From NCBI RefSeq assembly GCF_023159225.1, contig NC_063171.1, positions 33,945,378 through 34,009,377 of the forward strand: a stretch of DNA of 64,000 nucleotides. The letters are read 5' to 3'. Position 1 is the stretch's first letter. Every line of letters begins with the position of its first letter. A model generated the notes under the pieces. It searched no databases. It was not told where the DNA came from and saw nothing but the letters and a program-made list of their open reading frames with translations. The translations under genes were made by a program, and so were the position numbers. Below are positions 47,301 to 58,255 of the stretch, one piece after another. Source of the DNA: Perognathus longimembris pacificus. Taxonomy: Eukaryota > Chordata > Mammalia > Rodentia > Heteromyidae.

Positions 47301-47374
47301 AAGGAAAAATTTTAAACAGATTGTGGGGATTATTTCACAGGATACTATTAATATATTATACATTCTTTGTGGTC

Positions 47375-47665
47375 ATACTGGAGTTTGAACTGAGGGCCAT
47401 ACACTTGCTAAATACACACTTTACCATTCAATCCTTTTTTGAATTGGTTACTCACAAAAATAAAGTCTCAGTTTATGCCTGGACAAATCATGATTTTCAT
47501 CTTCCTATTTGCGTTTTCCTTGGTTATATGTATGACAGACCCCATGTCCCTGTGAACAACCATGGATTGAGACCAATTCTAATTTTTTATACCCAGGCTG
47601 GCCTCACAAACCTCAATCTCCCAGTCTTCACTTTCCATAGCTATGATTATGTGTTTGAGCCACAA
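47375..47665 (-). mobile_element. Antisense old SINE pieces (tRNA-like and 7SL-like)
   Basis: 'actggagtttgaactgaggg' is a reversed tRNA-like start; 'cccaggctggcctcacaaac' and 'gtgtttgagccacaacac' are reversed B1 text. Confidence 0.55.
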
Positions 47666-47688
47666 CACTCATCTGAGGACACTTTTTA

Positions 47689-47812
47689 TTTTTTACTCTT
47701 CCCAGTCCTGGGGATTGAACTCAGGGCCTGGGCACTGTTCCTGAGCATCTTTGTGCTCAAGGCTAGCACACTACCACTTGAGCCACAGCACCACTTCTAC
47801 CCTTCTGGATTA
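47689..47812 (-). mobile_element. Antisense Geo-type right monomer, isolated
   Basis: The + strand reads the full reversed Geo monomer: 'cccagtcctggggattgaac', 'tgtgctcaaggctagcacac', 'taccacttgagccacagcac'. No left monomer lies on its left-half side (47,813 onward), so this copy is half-length or truncated. Confidence 0.8.
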
Positions 47813-47879
47813 TATATTTTAATGGACAAATTTTGCAAAATGTGAATTATATCTCAATGTTAATAAAAAATAAATAAAT

Positions 47880-48734
47880 TGATGAAATATCACAAGGACA
47901 AGAAGAGAGATGGGGTGTGCAGGAAAATTTCAAAGAATAACCATTTGTCTGTAGCAAGTGATAAACAGGAGGGAATGAGGTGGTTGGAAGGTGAGTAGTG
48001 AGAAATTCAAGTGGAATTACATAATATATATAGCCAAATAGAGCCTATGCAGCTCACATCAATGATGTCACCCTTCTGCCTAATGAATAATGTGTGAATG
48101 AAGGCTTTGGACGGGAGAGTAATGGGATCCAAAAAGTGCTATAAGAAGATTGATCTTAGTATAGTAGGATTCTGCTTTCGATAGACATCATTCTTACATC
48201 TTAAAATGTCATCATTATATGCCAATATTATTTCTCATTTTTTGTCAGTACATCCCTTCTACAGGAACCAAGTTAACTGTTTTGCCATTTCTCATATTTA
48301 AACTCTGTATATCATTGCTAATCCAGTTTACCCCACCTGGAAGCCACTCTTCCCTGACTGCTAGTAATATTTTCAGGTTAAATTTGAAACATGCTTCTCT
48401 AGAAATCTTCCAGATTACTTTTTATTCAACTTTGATCATTTCTTGTTATGTCTCTTTCAATAAATATATACTCAACACATACTGTACTGGTTGACAAATC
48501 CCTTTAACTATAAGTATGTATATGTATAATATGTATAGATATGTAATACACACATGTGTATGAGTTTGCATATCTGTTTTCCCAGTATAAAATAAAGGCT
48601 GGTATTGCTATTTTTTACTTCTGTTGAATGTGTTCCTAGTAACTGTGATATAGAGTTCAATGTGTAGAATTTTACTCCCAAAATATTCTAGTTAACAGAC
48701 TCCTCAGGAAAGTTCATATTCTTTTGCTATACCT
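47880..48734. other. Single-copy DNA, no gene seen
   Basis: The 91-codon frame at 48,219-48,494 has no family resemblance. No repeat is recognised. Confidence 0.45.
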
Positions 48735-48985
48735 TTCTCTTATGAAACAAATAGACCCCTCCCAAAATTCATATATTGAAATCATAACAATAAATAATGG
48801 TATTAGATGTGAGGACTTTGAAAGTGATGGGGTTCCCATAGAAACTTTATGAGTGGAATTAGGAAAAGAGATAAGAGAATTTACAAGAGATAGAAGGGCT
48901 GAAGATGAAGCTCAAAGGCAAAGAACTTTTCTAGCATAGCCTAGGCTCTCCACTCTGTGTGTGTGCGTGTGTGTGTGTGTGTTAG

Positions 48986-49036
<51 letters not shown>

Positions 49037-49232
49037 CTTTTCCTCCTTTTTTCTCTATCATGTGAGCATAATTACTCCTGAAAACAAGGAAGAGGCCCCT
49101 TAATGGAGATCACACCTGCAAGTTCCTCAGTTTGACTTTCCAGCCTTTGCAGCTGTGATAAATAAATGCATATTGTATAATTTGTTCCATCAATAGTATT
49201 TTGTTAAAGCAACCCAAACTGACGCAGACACC
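48735..49232 (+). mobile_element. MLT1-like LTR (MaLR, ERV-L related)
   Basis: 'cccctcccaaaattcatata', 'ttgaaatcataacaataaat', 'gtattagatgtgaggacttt', 'ttccagcctttgcagctgtg', 'ataaataaatgcatattgta' and 'ttgttaaagcaacccaaact' follow the MLT1 LTR in sense orientation. A GT/GA microsatellite interrupts the centre. No internal MaLR sequence is attached. Confidence 0.75.
48955..49034. repeat. (GT)n-(GA)n microsatellite inside the LTR
   Basis: GT units (48,957-48,982) are followed by a pure GA run (48,990-49,034). Confidence 0.97.
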
Positions 49233-50082
49233 TCCCTTCAGATTATCTGGTCAAATTGAACTTTCTCCAAGAAACACTTCATGCTTTATTTTCAATTTTC
49301 AGGATGTGTGATCCATGATTTACATTGAGCAGATTGTCCTATTGTTATGATAACCTGATAAAACACATCTTTCTACTTCTCTCTTCCTGATACTTTGTGA
49401 GTAGTGCAGTATCACAGTTGTAGAGGAATACTGAGGATGAAATTTCTTGGAAAACTCTCATATCTTTGTGACATCATTGCAGGTGCTGAAATCAACTGTG
49501 TTGGTCACACAGAATGTGTTCACTTAACATTAACATAAACAGATGGTGTTTGACACAACTTATTGCCTTTTTGTCTCATTAATGAACATTTTAAATTAGC
49601 AATTGGAGCTAAGGAAAAGGACCTCTTATGAGTGAGAAGAATAGCCATTATGGTCTATAGAAGTGCCTGAGCCCTTTAAAATATGAGTCTTCTTCCAAGG
49701 AAGGAGCTACTAGCTGATTTAATTAAGACCCAATGCACTTGATACCCAAGTTTTATACTGCATAAATGAAGGCTATACATACAAAGCTTATGGACGGACA
49801 TAAAATATCCCTTGTTCATTTTGATCAATTGATGAATGGGATTATTTTTTCATCCATCACCACTATTGCCTAGGAAAGAGTTTGATTTTGCTTAAAAACA
49901 TACCTACTTTCAACTCAGGAGTGTTTAACCCTTGTTTAAAATTCTTTTACTGTAAATTTATTTTGGAGAATGTTGTAAAAACTTGGTAAGCTTTAGTCCC
50001 AGTTTCTCTGCCAACATTTTTAAAGGGTACGTAGGAAACTAAGTAATGTTAAAAAAAATTGGCTTATAAATTAAAATACCTC
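49233..50082. other. Single-copy AT-rich DNA, no gene seen
   Basis: No recognisable repeat or gene. Confidence 0.45.
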
Positions 50083-50153
50083 CTCCCTCATGAACCTGTA
50101 ACCTCTCTATACATCACTTTGACGATAAATAAGAAAAATAAATAAATAAAAAT
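50083..50153 (+). mobile_element. Very short L1 3'-terminal fragment, sense
   Basis: 'ctccctcatgaacctgtaac', 'ctctctatacatcactttga' and 'cgataaataagaaaaataaa' match the last 70 bases of the L1 3' UTR seen at 26,680-26,790. Confidence 0.75.
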
Positions 50154-50214
50154 ACGCTATAGATTAAAAGCGAGCATTATTTTGTAAGATAAGAAATATC
50201 AAATATGTAATTCT

Positions 50215-50431
50215 TTTTTTTTTTTTTTTTTTTTTTTTGGCCAGTCCTGGGGCTTGGACTCAGGGCCTGAGCACTGACCCTGGCTTCTCTTTGCTCAAGG
50301 CTAGCACTCTGCCACTTGAGCCACAGCGCCACTTCTGGCCATTTTCTGTATATGTGGTGCTGGGGAATTGAACCCAGGGCCTCATGTATACGAGGCAAGC
50401 ACTCTTGCCACTAGGCCATATCCCCAGCCCC
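50215..50431 (-). mobile_element. Young IDL-Geo SINE, antisense, with TSD
   Basis: This is a complete reversed dimer with its poly-A tail as the T-run at 50,215-50,238. The exact 16-base duplication TCAAATATGTAATTCT lies at 50,199-50,214 and 50,432-50,447. It is nearly identical to the copy at 23,435. The open frames in it are SINE artefacts. Confidence 0.97.
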
Positions 50432-50447
50432 TCAAATATGTAATTCT

Positions 50448-51154
50448 GAGTTAAAAGAGAGTCTAAAGACACATGATGAAAGATTTGCCTAGAAGGAGCT
50501 TTGAGGAATTTAATCTTTATTGGTCTTTCTGAATTAACTCAACATACAAACACACAAACTTAAATATTGAGTTCTGTAGCCATGCCACACATTAAAAGTA
50601 TTGGCAAAGCAGATTCTTTTTAGGTGCAATGAGATAAGTTCAAGTGGACCAGACTTTGGAATTAGCAGTGAAGTTCAGCAGATGCTGGAGAATAGAGATC
50701 CAGTTGTTAAAGGTAGAAGGAAGTCTTGCAAAGACATTTAAGTTAGCTAATAGGTGACCATCCTGGGGAAAGATTGTGCTAAGAAAGGTATATCTGGATT
50801 CACAGGGTATGTCTAACATGCCCCCATTCCAAATGAAGAAGAAATTTTAAAGTCAACCAATTTCATGTCTGTAGCATATGACACACTCCCCTGTATACAT
50901 GAAACACTCCCTTGTATACATGGCTGAGGAGCTATTATGTAGCAGTGGATGGTGTGAAGAACAGAAAAAGGTAAAAGTAATATAAATCTTTGGATTTATT
51001 GCAGAATTAAAAGGTTTATCAAGACAAGATCTTGATAGGGTATCTGAGATAGGATCTAGTTACCAAATCTGGACCCAACAAATTGTCTTAACAGAGATAA
51101 ATTCCAGTAATATACTAGGAAACATTGTCTACAACACCAGCCATTAATAATCAT
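50448..51154. other. Single-copy DNA, no gene seen
   Basis: A short local duplication ('cactcccctgtatacatgaa' then 'cactcccttgtatacatgg') occurs at about 50,884-50,922. Nothing else is recognised. Confidence 0.45.
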
Positions 51155-51325
51155 ATCATTAGCTATTTACTGACTATTTGATAATTGATGAATACAATTC
51201 TATTTTATATGATGACAATATCAATCCTAGAAACATGCCCTTATTAATTAATATTATCACTGTTGTAAAGCACTATTTGTATAGATGAGGAACATGAGGC
51301 GTGATATTGGCAAAGTCAAGGAAGG
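51155..51325 (+). repeat. MIR-like fragment
   Basis: 'gtatagatgaggaacatgag' and 'gtgatattggcaaagtcaag' fit the MIR core in sense orientation; the upstream part is diverged. Confidence 0.45.
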
Positions 51326-51377
51326 AGTTTCCATCTAGAGTTATGGCTCTAGGATTCTCCTTCCCTTCTCTTTCTCC

Positions 51378-51617
51378 TTTTTTTTTTCCTGGTTCCAGGC
51401 CTTGAATTCAGGGCCTGGTGCTGTCCCTCAGCCTCTTTGTGCTCAAGGTTAGCACTCTACCACTTGAGCCATAGCATCACTTCCAGCTTTTTCTGAGTAA
51501 TTTATTGGCGATAAGATTCTCATGGACTTTCCTGTCCAGGCTGACTTTGAACCATGATCCTCTGATCTCAGTCTCCTGGGTAGCTAGGATTACAGGCATG
51601 AGCACCAGCGCCTGGCA
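51378..51617 (-). mobile_element. Antisense compound SINE: Geo-like + 7SL-like
   Basis: The reversed Geo half ('gtgctcaaggttagcactct', 'accacttgagccatagcatc') is followed by the reversed B1-like half ('tctcagtctcctgggtagct', 'aggattacaggcatgagcac'). Its Geo half aligns throughout with that of the IDL-Geo at 52,551. Confidence 0.88.
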
Positions 51618-51884
51618 TCATGTCCTCCCTTATAACCATGGCATTACACCATCAGTCTTATGACTGAGCCTAAAAGATCATCAATAAAGATAACTTAACA
51701 TTATCTGAAAGTACATCATCCCTATAGCCAGAGATGATTAAACTAAACTGGATGTTTATTATTGATGTGAAATTCCTGCATCTGAACTATGTAAACAATT
51801 TCCATTTCAGGTATAAACTGTAATGCACACACAGAATCAGAGAATGAAGGAAACTCTGTTTTAAATCAATAGGACTTACTTCAG

Positions 51885-52465
51885 TTACAATTTTTCCAAG
51901 TCTTTATATTATGTTAAGCAAAGTAAACCAGAGCCAAAGAAACATAAGTTTCATGCATTCCCTCATCTCTGGTAACTAGATTGTTCCTATAAATCTACAA
52001 GTAAACATACTGAATTAACACACACACACACACACACACAGATATGATGAGTTACATAGTACTCTACACATTCACACACTGAGGCCAAAGTAAGATATGC
52101 ATAGGACTGGTTGACAAAGACTCAATATCTATGAGCAGCGTGATCCTATAAATAATATTTTAAGAAATGAACTCCAAGAAAAGTTGTTGCTGTGTTGCTT
52201 CCTTTTCCTCTTGTCTTGTTTGTTAGTTTGTATTTGGTAGGGAATAGGGGGCACCGAAAAGGTGGAACATAGGGCAAACAAATACAACAGTGGTACTCAC
52301 TAGACACTATGTGGAGAATGAACATCTCTTGGGTGCAGATGGGAGGGAAAACCTGAGAGAGACATGGTTAAAAAAGAACTGTATTCTACCTGATTCATGC
52401 AACTGTAAACCCTCTGTATATCAGCACTACAATAACAATAAAAGTAAAATGCTAAAAAAATGAAT
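51885..52465 (+). mobile_element. L1 3' end (end of ORF2 and 3' UTR), sense, middle-aged
   Basis: 'tcttgggtgcagatgggagg' and 'ctctgtatatcagcactaca' belong to the L1 3' UTR; 'aagtaaaccagagccaaaga' is the ORF2 end. A CA repeat sits at 52,018-52,040. The same 3' UTR type recurs at 59,041. Confidence 0.75.
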
Positions 52466-52550
52466 TGATGGATGCAGCCTAGAATAAACTTTAGAAACGG
52501 GTTAAGGCATAGAAACTGGTTAGCAAGCAACTGTAAAGAAATGAAATAGG

Positions 52551-52757
52551 GGGCTGGGGATATAGCCTAGCGGCAAGAGTGCCTGCCTCGGATACACGAG
52601 GCCCTAGGTTCGATTCCCCAGCACCACATATACAGAAAACGGCCAGAAGCGGCGCTGTGGCTCAAGTGGCAGAGTGCTAGCCTTGAGCGGGAAGAAGCCA
52701 GGGACAGTGCTCAGGCCCTGAGTCCAAGCCCCAGGACTGGCAAAAAAAAAAAAAAAA
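52551..52757 (+). mobile_element. Young IDL-Geo SINE with TSD, CpG-rich copy
   Basis: A complete dimer with a 19-A tail; the duplication AAAGAAATGAAATAGG lies at 52,535-52,550 and 52,758-52,773. It keeps CpGs in 'agcggcaag', 'acacgagg', the B box GGTTCGATTC and 'agcggcgc' where the other copies mostly read TG or CA. That suggests it is close to its source gene or very recent. Confidence 0.96.
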
Positions 52758-52967
52758 AAAGAAATGAAATAGGTTGAAAAGTGCTATATTCAAAAAGTAG
52801 TGAGGACTTGTAAATAACTCTGTCTCACAGGTAAGGATTGGTTGATAGCAGTAGATGGCCTTAGCAACAAGGAGATAGGGCAACAGGACCATTATTTTCC
52901 TCTAGGGAAACCTGGCTCTTCCTGGTTGTGTCTTTCCAGATCATGTAATTAAAATGTTCAATTTTAG

Positions 52968-53060
52968 GGGTTGGAAGCATGGCTCAGATAGTAGATTACT
53001 ACTCATTCAATGAAAATGTCAGATGCCTGAGGTCAAGTCCTGGTCTTGGACCTAAAAAAA
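52968..53060 (+). mobile_element. tRNA/ID-like SINE monomer, old
   Basis: 'ggttggaagcatggctcaga' (A-box region) and 'gaggtcaagtcctgg' (B-box-like) are followed by an A-rich tail. No Geo half is attached. Confidence 0.6.
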
Positions 53061-54089
53061 AGAAAACCTCAATTTACAGTAAGCTACAATTCTAAGAGAA
53101 TATAAAACGAAGTGAATATACAGCAATGGCTTCGGATATGGGTAAGAGCCAAACACGCTCAGAAGTTCAACTCTTCAGCTTCGCTGCAGCACATGCTCCT
53201 AGGGAAATGGTCTGGTTGTGTATTAATAGTACATAAATAGCTGGGTGAGGTAGTAGACTCAAACATTTTCCACAATTTAAACAATAAACAATCTATCAGA
53301 CTTTGAAAGCTTCCTTTCCTGATACCACATTCAGAATATTTTTCACATTTCCTCCCCTCATTTCTCTCTCCTCTTCCCTCTAGGAAAAAAAAAAGGAACT
53401 AGACTGGAAAAAACAAAATAAATCACAACAAGAAGGTCTCCAGCTCCACATTATTCTATTGCTAACCAAAAACATATTATGTGTGTTACCTACCAGGCTT
53501 ATTTTAATAATCTTGGTAAATGGCTCAGGGTAGGCCTCTGGCCTCTGGAATGTGTTGAACTTACAGAGTCACTGAATTCTAGAAACACCTTCGGGGTCAT
53601 CGCTACATAGCCATTCAATTTAATTCCACATACATTCTGCCTCTTCTAACACCTGTCATTGCTCAAATGCAATGCTTAAATGTTTAAAATGTTTAAAACA
53701 TGGTCCCTACTGAATCTGTCTACCATTATTTATGATAACAAAGAAACCACAGTTTGTATTTCTCTCATGTAAGTAAGTCCAGGGTATGGTGGTGTTATTG
53801 AGATTTGGGACACAGGAGCTCCTTCTACCTCTTTGCCATTGACCTTTGCTTTTTTATTCATGGTGTATTTCACATCTGGAAAAAAGACACAGCTTGGGAG
53901 TGTAAAGTTCAATGATGAGTTTAAACCAATACACATTTGAAATCAATATCCAGGGGATACTGGCTTCTAAATTCCTAGATGGACAAACACAGCTCACAAG
54001 GTAGGACACATTTTTATAAGACACTACCAAAACATTTTATAGTGTCTCTAATGTTAGATTTCCACTAGCATCTCACAGCTTATTGCAAC
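53061..54089. other. Single-copy DNA, no gene seen
   Basis: No recognisable repeat or gene; a U6-like word near 53,175 was considered and rejected. Confidence 0.4.
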
Positions 54090-54555
54090 TCTACATAATA
54101 CTAAAATTCAACATCATCAGCCTTTAATTTACCCTATTCTAAGCTAGTGTGTAGTGATGTATCATTGTGGCTTTAATTTGCACTTATTTGATGGCTAATG
54201 ATATTAAGCTTGTTTTCAGATACATGCTGACCATTTTATGGGTTTGGAAGTGTCTTTCTAATGACATAATGTGTCTTTTTAAATGATTTGTTGAGATTCT
54301 TTATATATTCCCCTACAAGACACATGAACTGTGAATATTGTCTTCCAGTGTGTGGCTGGCTTTTCCTTTTATTATTGTGTCTTGAGAAGAAGTTTTTCAA
54401 TTGCAGTGTCATCATAATTCATCAGTTTCTTAGTTTTTTCTTCAACGGATTTTTTTTCTTAGTTCAAAAAGCTTTATTCTACTACAATAGTATGAAGGTA
54501 CTATCTCATATTTCCTTAGTAGTTTTGTCTTCTTTAATATTATGTCTATGTGTAT

Positions 54556-54556
<1 letters not shown>
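54090..54556 (-). mobile_element. Ancient L1M ORF2 relic, antisense
   Basis: 'catcattgtggctttaattt'-type text (54,160-54,185), 'gatggctaatgatattaagc' and 'tgagattctttatatattcc' follow the reversed ORF2 C-terminal half in order. Confidence 0.75.
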
Positions 54557-54599
<43 letters not shown>

Positions 54600-54602
54600 T
54601 GT
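54557..54602. repeat. (GT)n microsatellite
   Basis: A near-pure GT array. Confidence 0.97.
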
Positions 54603-54611
54603 GCAGAGAGA

Positions 54612-54690
54612 GAGTACTGGGGACTGAACTCAGGACCTTGAACTTCCTAGGATGTCACTTGAGCCATATGTTCAGCCAAATTTTGAATTT
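54612..54690 (-). mobile_element. Antisense tRNA/ID-like SINE fragment
   Basis: 'agtactggggactgaactca' and 'gtcacttgagccatatgttc' resemble a reversed ID-type monomer. Confidence 0.55.
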
Positions 54691-54717
54691 TTTATTTTTG
54701 AGGTAGGGTCTAACTTT

Positions 54718-54982
54718 TTTTCTTCTTTCTTTTCTTTATTGTTAAAGTGATGTACAAAGGGGTTACATTTTCATACGTAAGGCAGTGAGTACATTTATTA
54801 TCCAACTTGTTACCGCCTCCATCAATTTTCTCCCACCTTCCTCTCCTCATTTCCCTCCCCTCCCCCATGAGTTGTACAGTTGGTTTATACCATATAGTTT
54901 TGTACGTACTGCTGTAGCATTGGTTTGTCTTTTTGTCCTTTGTCTCTCAATTTTGGTATTCCTTTTCCTTTCCCTAGTTCCA

Positions 54983-55035
<53 letters not shown>

Positions 55036-55440
55036 ATATCCAGGATACTAAAATCAGTTACAGTGATATCAGGGGTAAACCATGGGAAAGAAGGACAAAA
55101 GAAAAGGGCATAATTTCACATAGTATGTTGCAAATAACAACAATGATAAACCACTTGTGTCCACAACTTGGAGTACATTTCACTTAGCATCATCTTATGT
55201 GTTCATATGGTCATAGCTATTGAGCTAGTATAATCTTCTGCTAGGAATATCCTAGATGTACACTAATTATTTCAGATGAGGGAAACCAGAGAGTCTATGT
55301 TTCTTTGGGTCTGGTTCACTTCACTTAGTATGATTTTTTTTTTCCAAGTCCTTCTATTTCCTTATGAATGGGGCTGTTTCATTATTTCTGATAGAGGCAT
55401 AGAATTCCATTGTGTATATGTACCACATTTTCTTGAATGG
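54718..55440 (-). mobile_element. 5'-truncated L1 3' end, antisense
   Basis: The reverse of the L1 3' UTR ('gtgatgtacaaaggggttac', C-rich tract, CA/TA repeat) leads into the ORF2 end ('ttctttgggtctggttcact', 'attccattgtgtatatgtac') and is truncated at about 55,440. It is diverged relative to the full-length copy. Confidence 0.88.
54984..55036. repeat. (CA)n(TA)n microsatellite in the L1 3' UTR
   Basis: The array follows 'ccctagttccaata', the same UTR site where the full-length L1 reads 'cctagttctaata' without an expanded array. Confidence 0.96.
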
Positions 55441-55444
55441 GTCT

Positions 55445-55690
55445 CAGTTTTGATACCTGGGATGTCTTGGGCTACCATCCTTCTACTTGTATTCCCTGTG
55501 GTTCTGAGAAGGACATGTACATACCATTGTGCTTCCCCTGAAGGGGGATAACAGGCACATCCTACCATGCTCAGCCATTAGTTGAGTTGTTGTCTTGAAA
55601 ACTTTCATTCTCATATTGTCCTTGAGCGCTTAAGTTCCCTGATATCTAGCTCCCAAGTACCTAAGATTACAGTTTTGAGCCACCACTGCC
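55445..55690 (-). mobile_element. Antisense 7SL-like SINE pieces, old
   Basis: 'ggataacaggcacatcctac' and 'gtacctaagattacagtttt' followed by 'gagccaccactgcc' are reversed B1/Alu-type 5' ends, apparently two in succession. Confidence 0.5.
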
Positions 55691-55709
55691 AAGATGATGT
55701 TTTGATGTT

Positions 55710-56760
55710 AAGAATACACTGTGGAATTATTACCACAAACCATCTAATATACCTATCACTTCCGTTAGTTTTCTCTTTTGTGTATAATGAAATTGTTTTT
55801 ATCTCTTAGCAAAGTATAAGTGCACAACATATCACTTATTACTCATAGTCACCATACTATATATTAACTCTCTAGTATTATTTTTGGTATAATTGAGCCA
55901 CATCTCCCCTTTGTCTGCCTTTCTGTGACTGATTATCCCACTCAATGTAATATCTTCCAGGTTCATCTTCAGTGTTGCCAATGACCACATTCCTTCTTTG
56001 TTTCAGGTAAATAGTGTACTGTTGTGTATATATACTCCATTTCTTTATCCATTCATCAGTTGATAAGTGATTGAGTTAATTCCACACCTTGGATAATTCG
56101 AATAATACCATAATAATCAGAAGAATACAGCTGTGCTCATTTTGGTTCCTTTGAACATATGGCAGTAGTAAAATTCCTAGGTCATAGGACAGTTCTATCT
56201 TTAAGCCTTTTGAATCACCTTGATACTCTTGACTTAATGGTTGTGCTAATATATATTTCCATCAAAAATCTACAGGATTATAGACTCTCCACACCCTGGC
56301 CAATGATTACTTCTTTTCTTTTCCCTTCCTTTCCTTTTCTTTCTCTTTTCCTTTCTTTCCCTTCCTTTCGGTCCCTCCCCTTCCCTCCCTTTCCCTCCTC
56401 CCCCTCTCTCTCTTTCTCTCTCTTTCTTCTTCTTCTGGTTGTAGTTATTCCAACATGTGGAGCTGTTATCTCACTGATTTCTATCTGTATTTCCCTGATG
56501 ATAGTAACATTTTTCTATGCATCTATTGGCCATTTGTCCTTTACTGTTAATGTTTTATTCTAAGCTTTTACTACTTTTTCATAGAACTATTTGGATTCTT
56601 TTCTCATTTTGCTGCTGTTACTTCAGTTTCTTGAATATTGTTGTGATCCTGGTGGCCATGTTTTGGTGTTTGTCTACTTCAATAATTAGCCACTTCTTAG
56701 GATGTGTTTCAAACGGTAGCCATCAGTAATCTGCCTGTCCAGAGATTCTGGGGCAGGCTG
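55710..56760 (-). mobile_element. Ancient L1M 3' end and ORF2 part, antisense
   Basis: 'cagtgttgccaatgaccaca', 'tttctttatccattcatcag', 'attcctaggtcataggacag', 'cacaccctggccaatgatta' and 'ctatctgtatttccctgatg' follow the reversed order of old L1. A CT-rich tract at 56,315-56,440 interrupts it. Confidence 0.8.
56315..56440. repeat. (TTCC/CT)-rich pyrimidine tract
   Basis: Nearly pure pyrimidine on the + strand; the Ser/Phe/Pro-rich frame across it is an artefact. Confidence 0.95.
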
Positions 56761-57423
56761 ATATGGAATGCAGCAGAGTTCTGTTTTTATTTAGAAAGTT
56801 TATTATTTTAAGTATTTGCATAGGTTTTTTTTTTCCAAAATGTGAAGTTTAGGTCAGCTTACCAATTCACAATGCCCTTCTTGGATATTATTTTTTCAAA
56901 TAAATGACTTATTTTAGAAACAACTTAGATTTATAGAAAATTAGCAAAGATAGTACAGTGAATTCCAATGTCAAGTTTCTTTTTTTAACATCTTATGTTA
57001 ATATGATACACTGCCACAATTAGTGAATCAACAGTGATACATATGTTTATTTATTCCAAATGTAGAGTTTTTTGTTATATTTTATTTTCATGTTTTTATA
57101 TTTCTAAGTAATTTCATAAATGGACAGGCATTTTTGTTATATTTCATGATCTAATTATTGTTAGTACTTAGAAATATAATTACATATATATACAGACACA
57201 TGCATATGCATATGATGTATGAACACACACATATGCACATATAGGTATGCACACCTATCTTTCAGAAAACAATATACCTCGATAAATGTCAGAAACTAGA
57301 ATAGCAAATCAATAAGAGAGGAAATTGGAAGACATCTAGAAATACCTGCCACACCTTCTTTTAAAAAAAGTCAAAACATTCCTTATACTATCACCATATA
57401 GCTGTGCGTATGCTGAGTACCTT
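56761..57423. other. AT-rich DNA, no gene seen
   Basis: No clear family or gene; short alternating AT and CA words lie at 57,180-57,245. Confidence 0.4.
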
Positions 57424-57632
57424 TTAGTTTGTTAGTTTTCTTGCCAGTCCTGGGGCTTGAACTCAGGACCTGGGCACTGTTCTTCAGCTTCTTTTGCTCA
57501 AGGCTAGCACTCTACCACTTGAGCCACAGCTCTATTTTCAGCTTTTTCTGTGCATGTGATACTAAGGAATCAATTACAAGGCTTCCTGCATGCTAGGCAA
57601 GCACTCTACCACTAAGCCATCTTCCCAGCCAG
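57424..57632 (-). mobile_element. IDL-Geo SINE, antisense, older subfamily, imperfect TSD
   Basis: Both monomers are present in reverse ('gccagtcctggggcttgaac', 'caagcactctaccactaagc'). The flanks TGCTGAGTACCTT (57,411-57,423) and TGCTAAGTATCTT (57,633-57,645) look like a decayed 13-base duplication. Confidence 0.9.
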
Positions 57633-57799
57633 TGCTAAGTATCTTAATTATGAAAAACATGATGAGTGAGTATATCTAAGACACTCATGGATGAAAGAAA
57701 ATATTCAGGTACAATTAACAAGATAAAGGAAAACTTCAGGAAAAATATTAAAACAAGCAATAATAATGTTTTCCATTTGGTTTTCTCTTTGTAAATTAA

Positions 57800-57895
57800 T
57801 ATATTAGGTATTTAATCTCAATTAACACTTATAACACTCTGAGGTAGGTATTATTGTCCCTTATTTGCAGATGAAGATATGGAACTTTATTTTAA
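57800..57895 (+). repeat. MIR fragment, sense
   Basis: 'ttaacacttataacactctg', 'aggtaggtattattgtccct' and 'tatttgcagatgaagatatg' are clear MIR text. Confidence 0.75.
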
Positions 57896-57964
57896 AAATA
57901 TGTCTCTGGGTGATGGCTCATGCCAGTCTTGCCAGTTTCTTCTATATTCCATAAATGATTGGTT

Positions 57965-58255
57965 ATTGCCTCTATACTTAAGTTTGTCTTGGAGGTTTTC
58001 TAGTTTTCTCTTCAATTTATTTGTAATTAGAACTTTTGATTTCTACTTATTGTGAAATTTTCAGTCTTCCTTCTATAATTTTATGTAGTTTTCTTCCTTT
58101 GTGTTCAGAAAAGGTATTGAGTATGATTTTAACTTTCTTAAATTTAAGTGCTTTCTGTCCTGTAATATAATGATGGTCCTGAAGGATTATATAACTAGTG
58201 ACATATATATCTTAGTTTGTGTGAGTATATTCTATGAGGTCCACAAAATAACATC
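57965..58255 (-). mobile_element. Ancient L1M ORF2 relic, antisense
   Basis: 'gaggttttctagttttctct' through 'agtatgattttaactttctt' to 'tattctatgaggtcc' follows the reversed endonuclease-to-RT interval of old L1. Confidence 0.65.

Noticed and set aside
47321..47845. 174-codon open frame, the longest outside L1 ORFs 1 and 2 apart from L1 fragments
   Set aside because: It runs across antisense SINE pieces (tRNA-like, 7SL-like and Geo); the wording (LEFELRAIHLL, VLGIELRAWALF) is typical of translated reversed SINEs.
48735..49232. Linking the MLT1-like LTR with the ERV-L-like pol fragment as one provirus
   Set aside because: An ancient L1 3' end and SINEs lie between them, MaLR internal sequence differs from ERV-L pol, and no matching upstream LTR is seen.
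53160..53215. U6 snRNA-like word (gcttcgctgcagcacat)
   Set aside because: The match covers only the first 20 or so bases of U6; the conserved ACAGAGA-type centre and the 3' end are missing.
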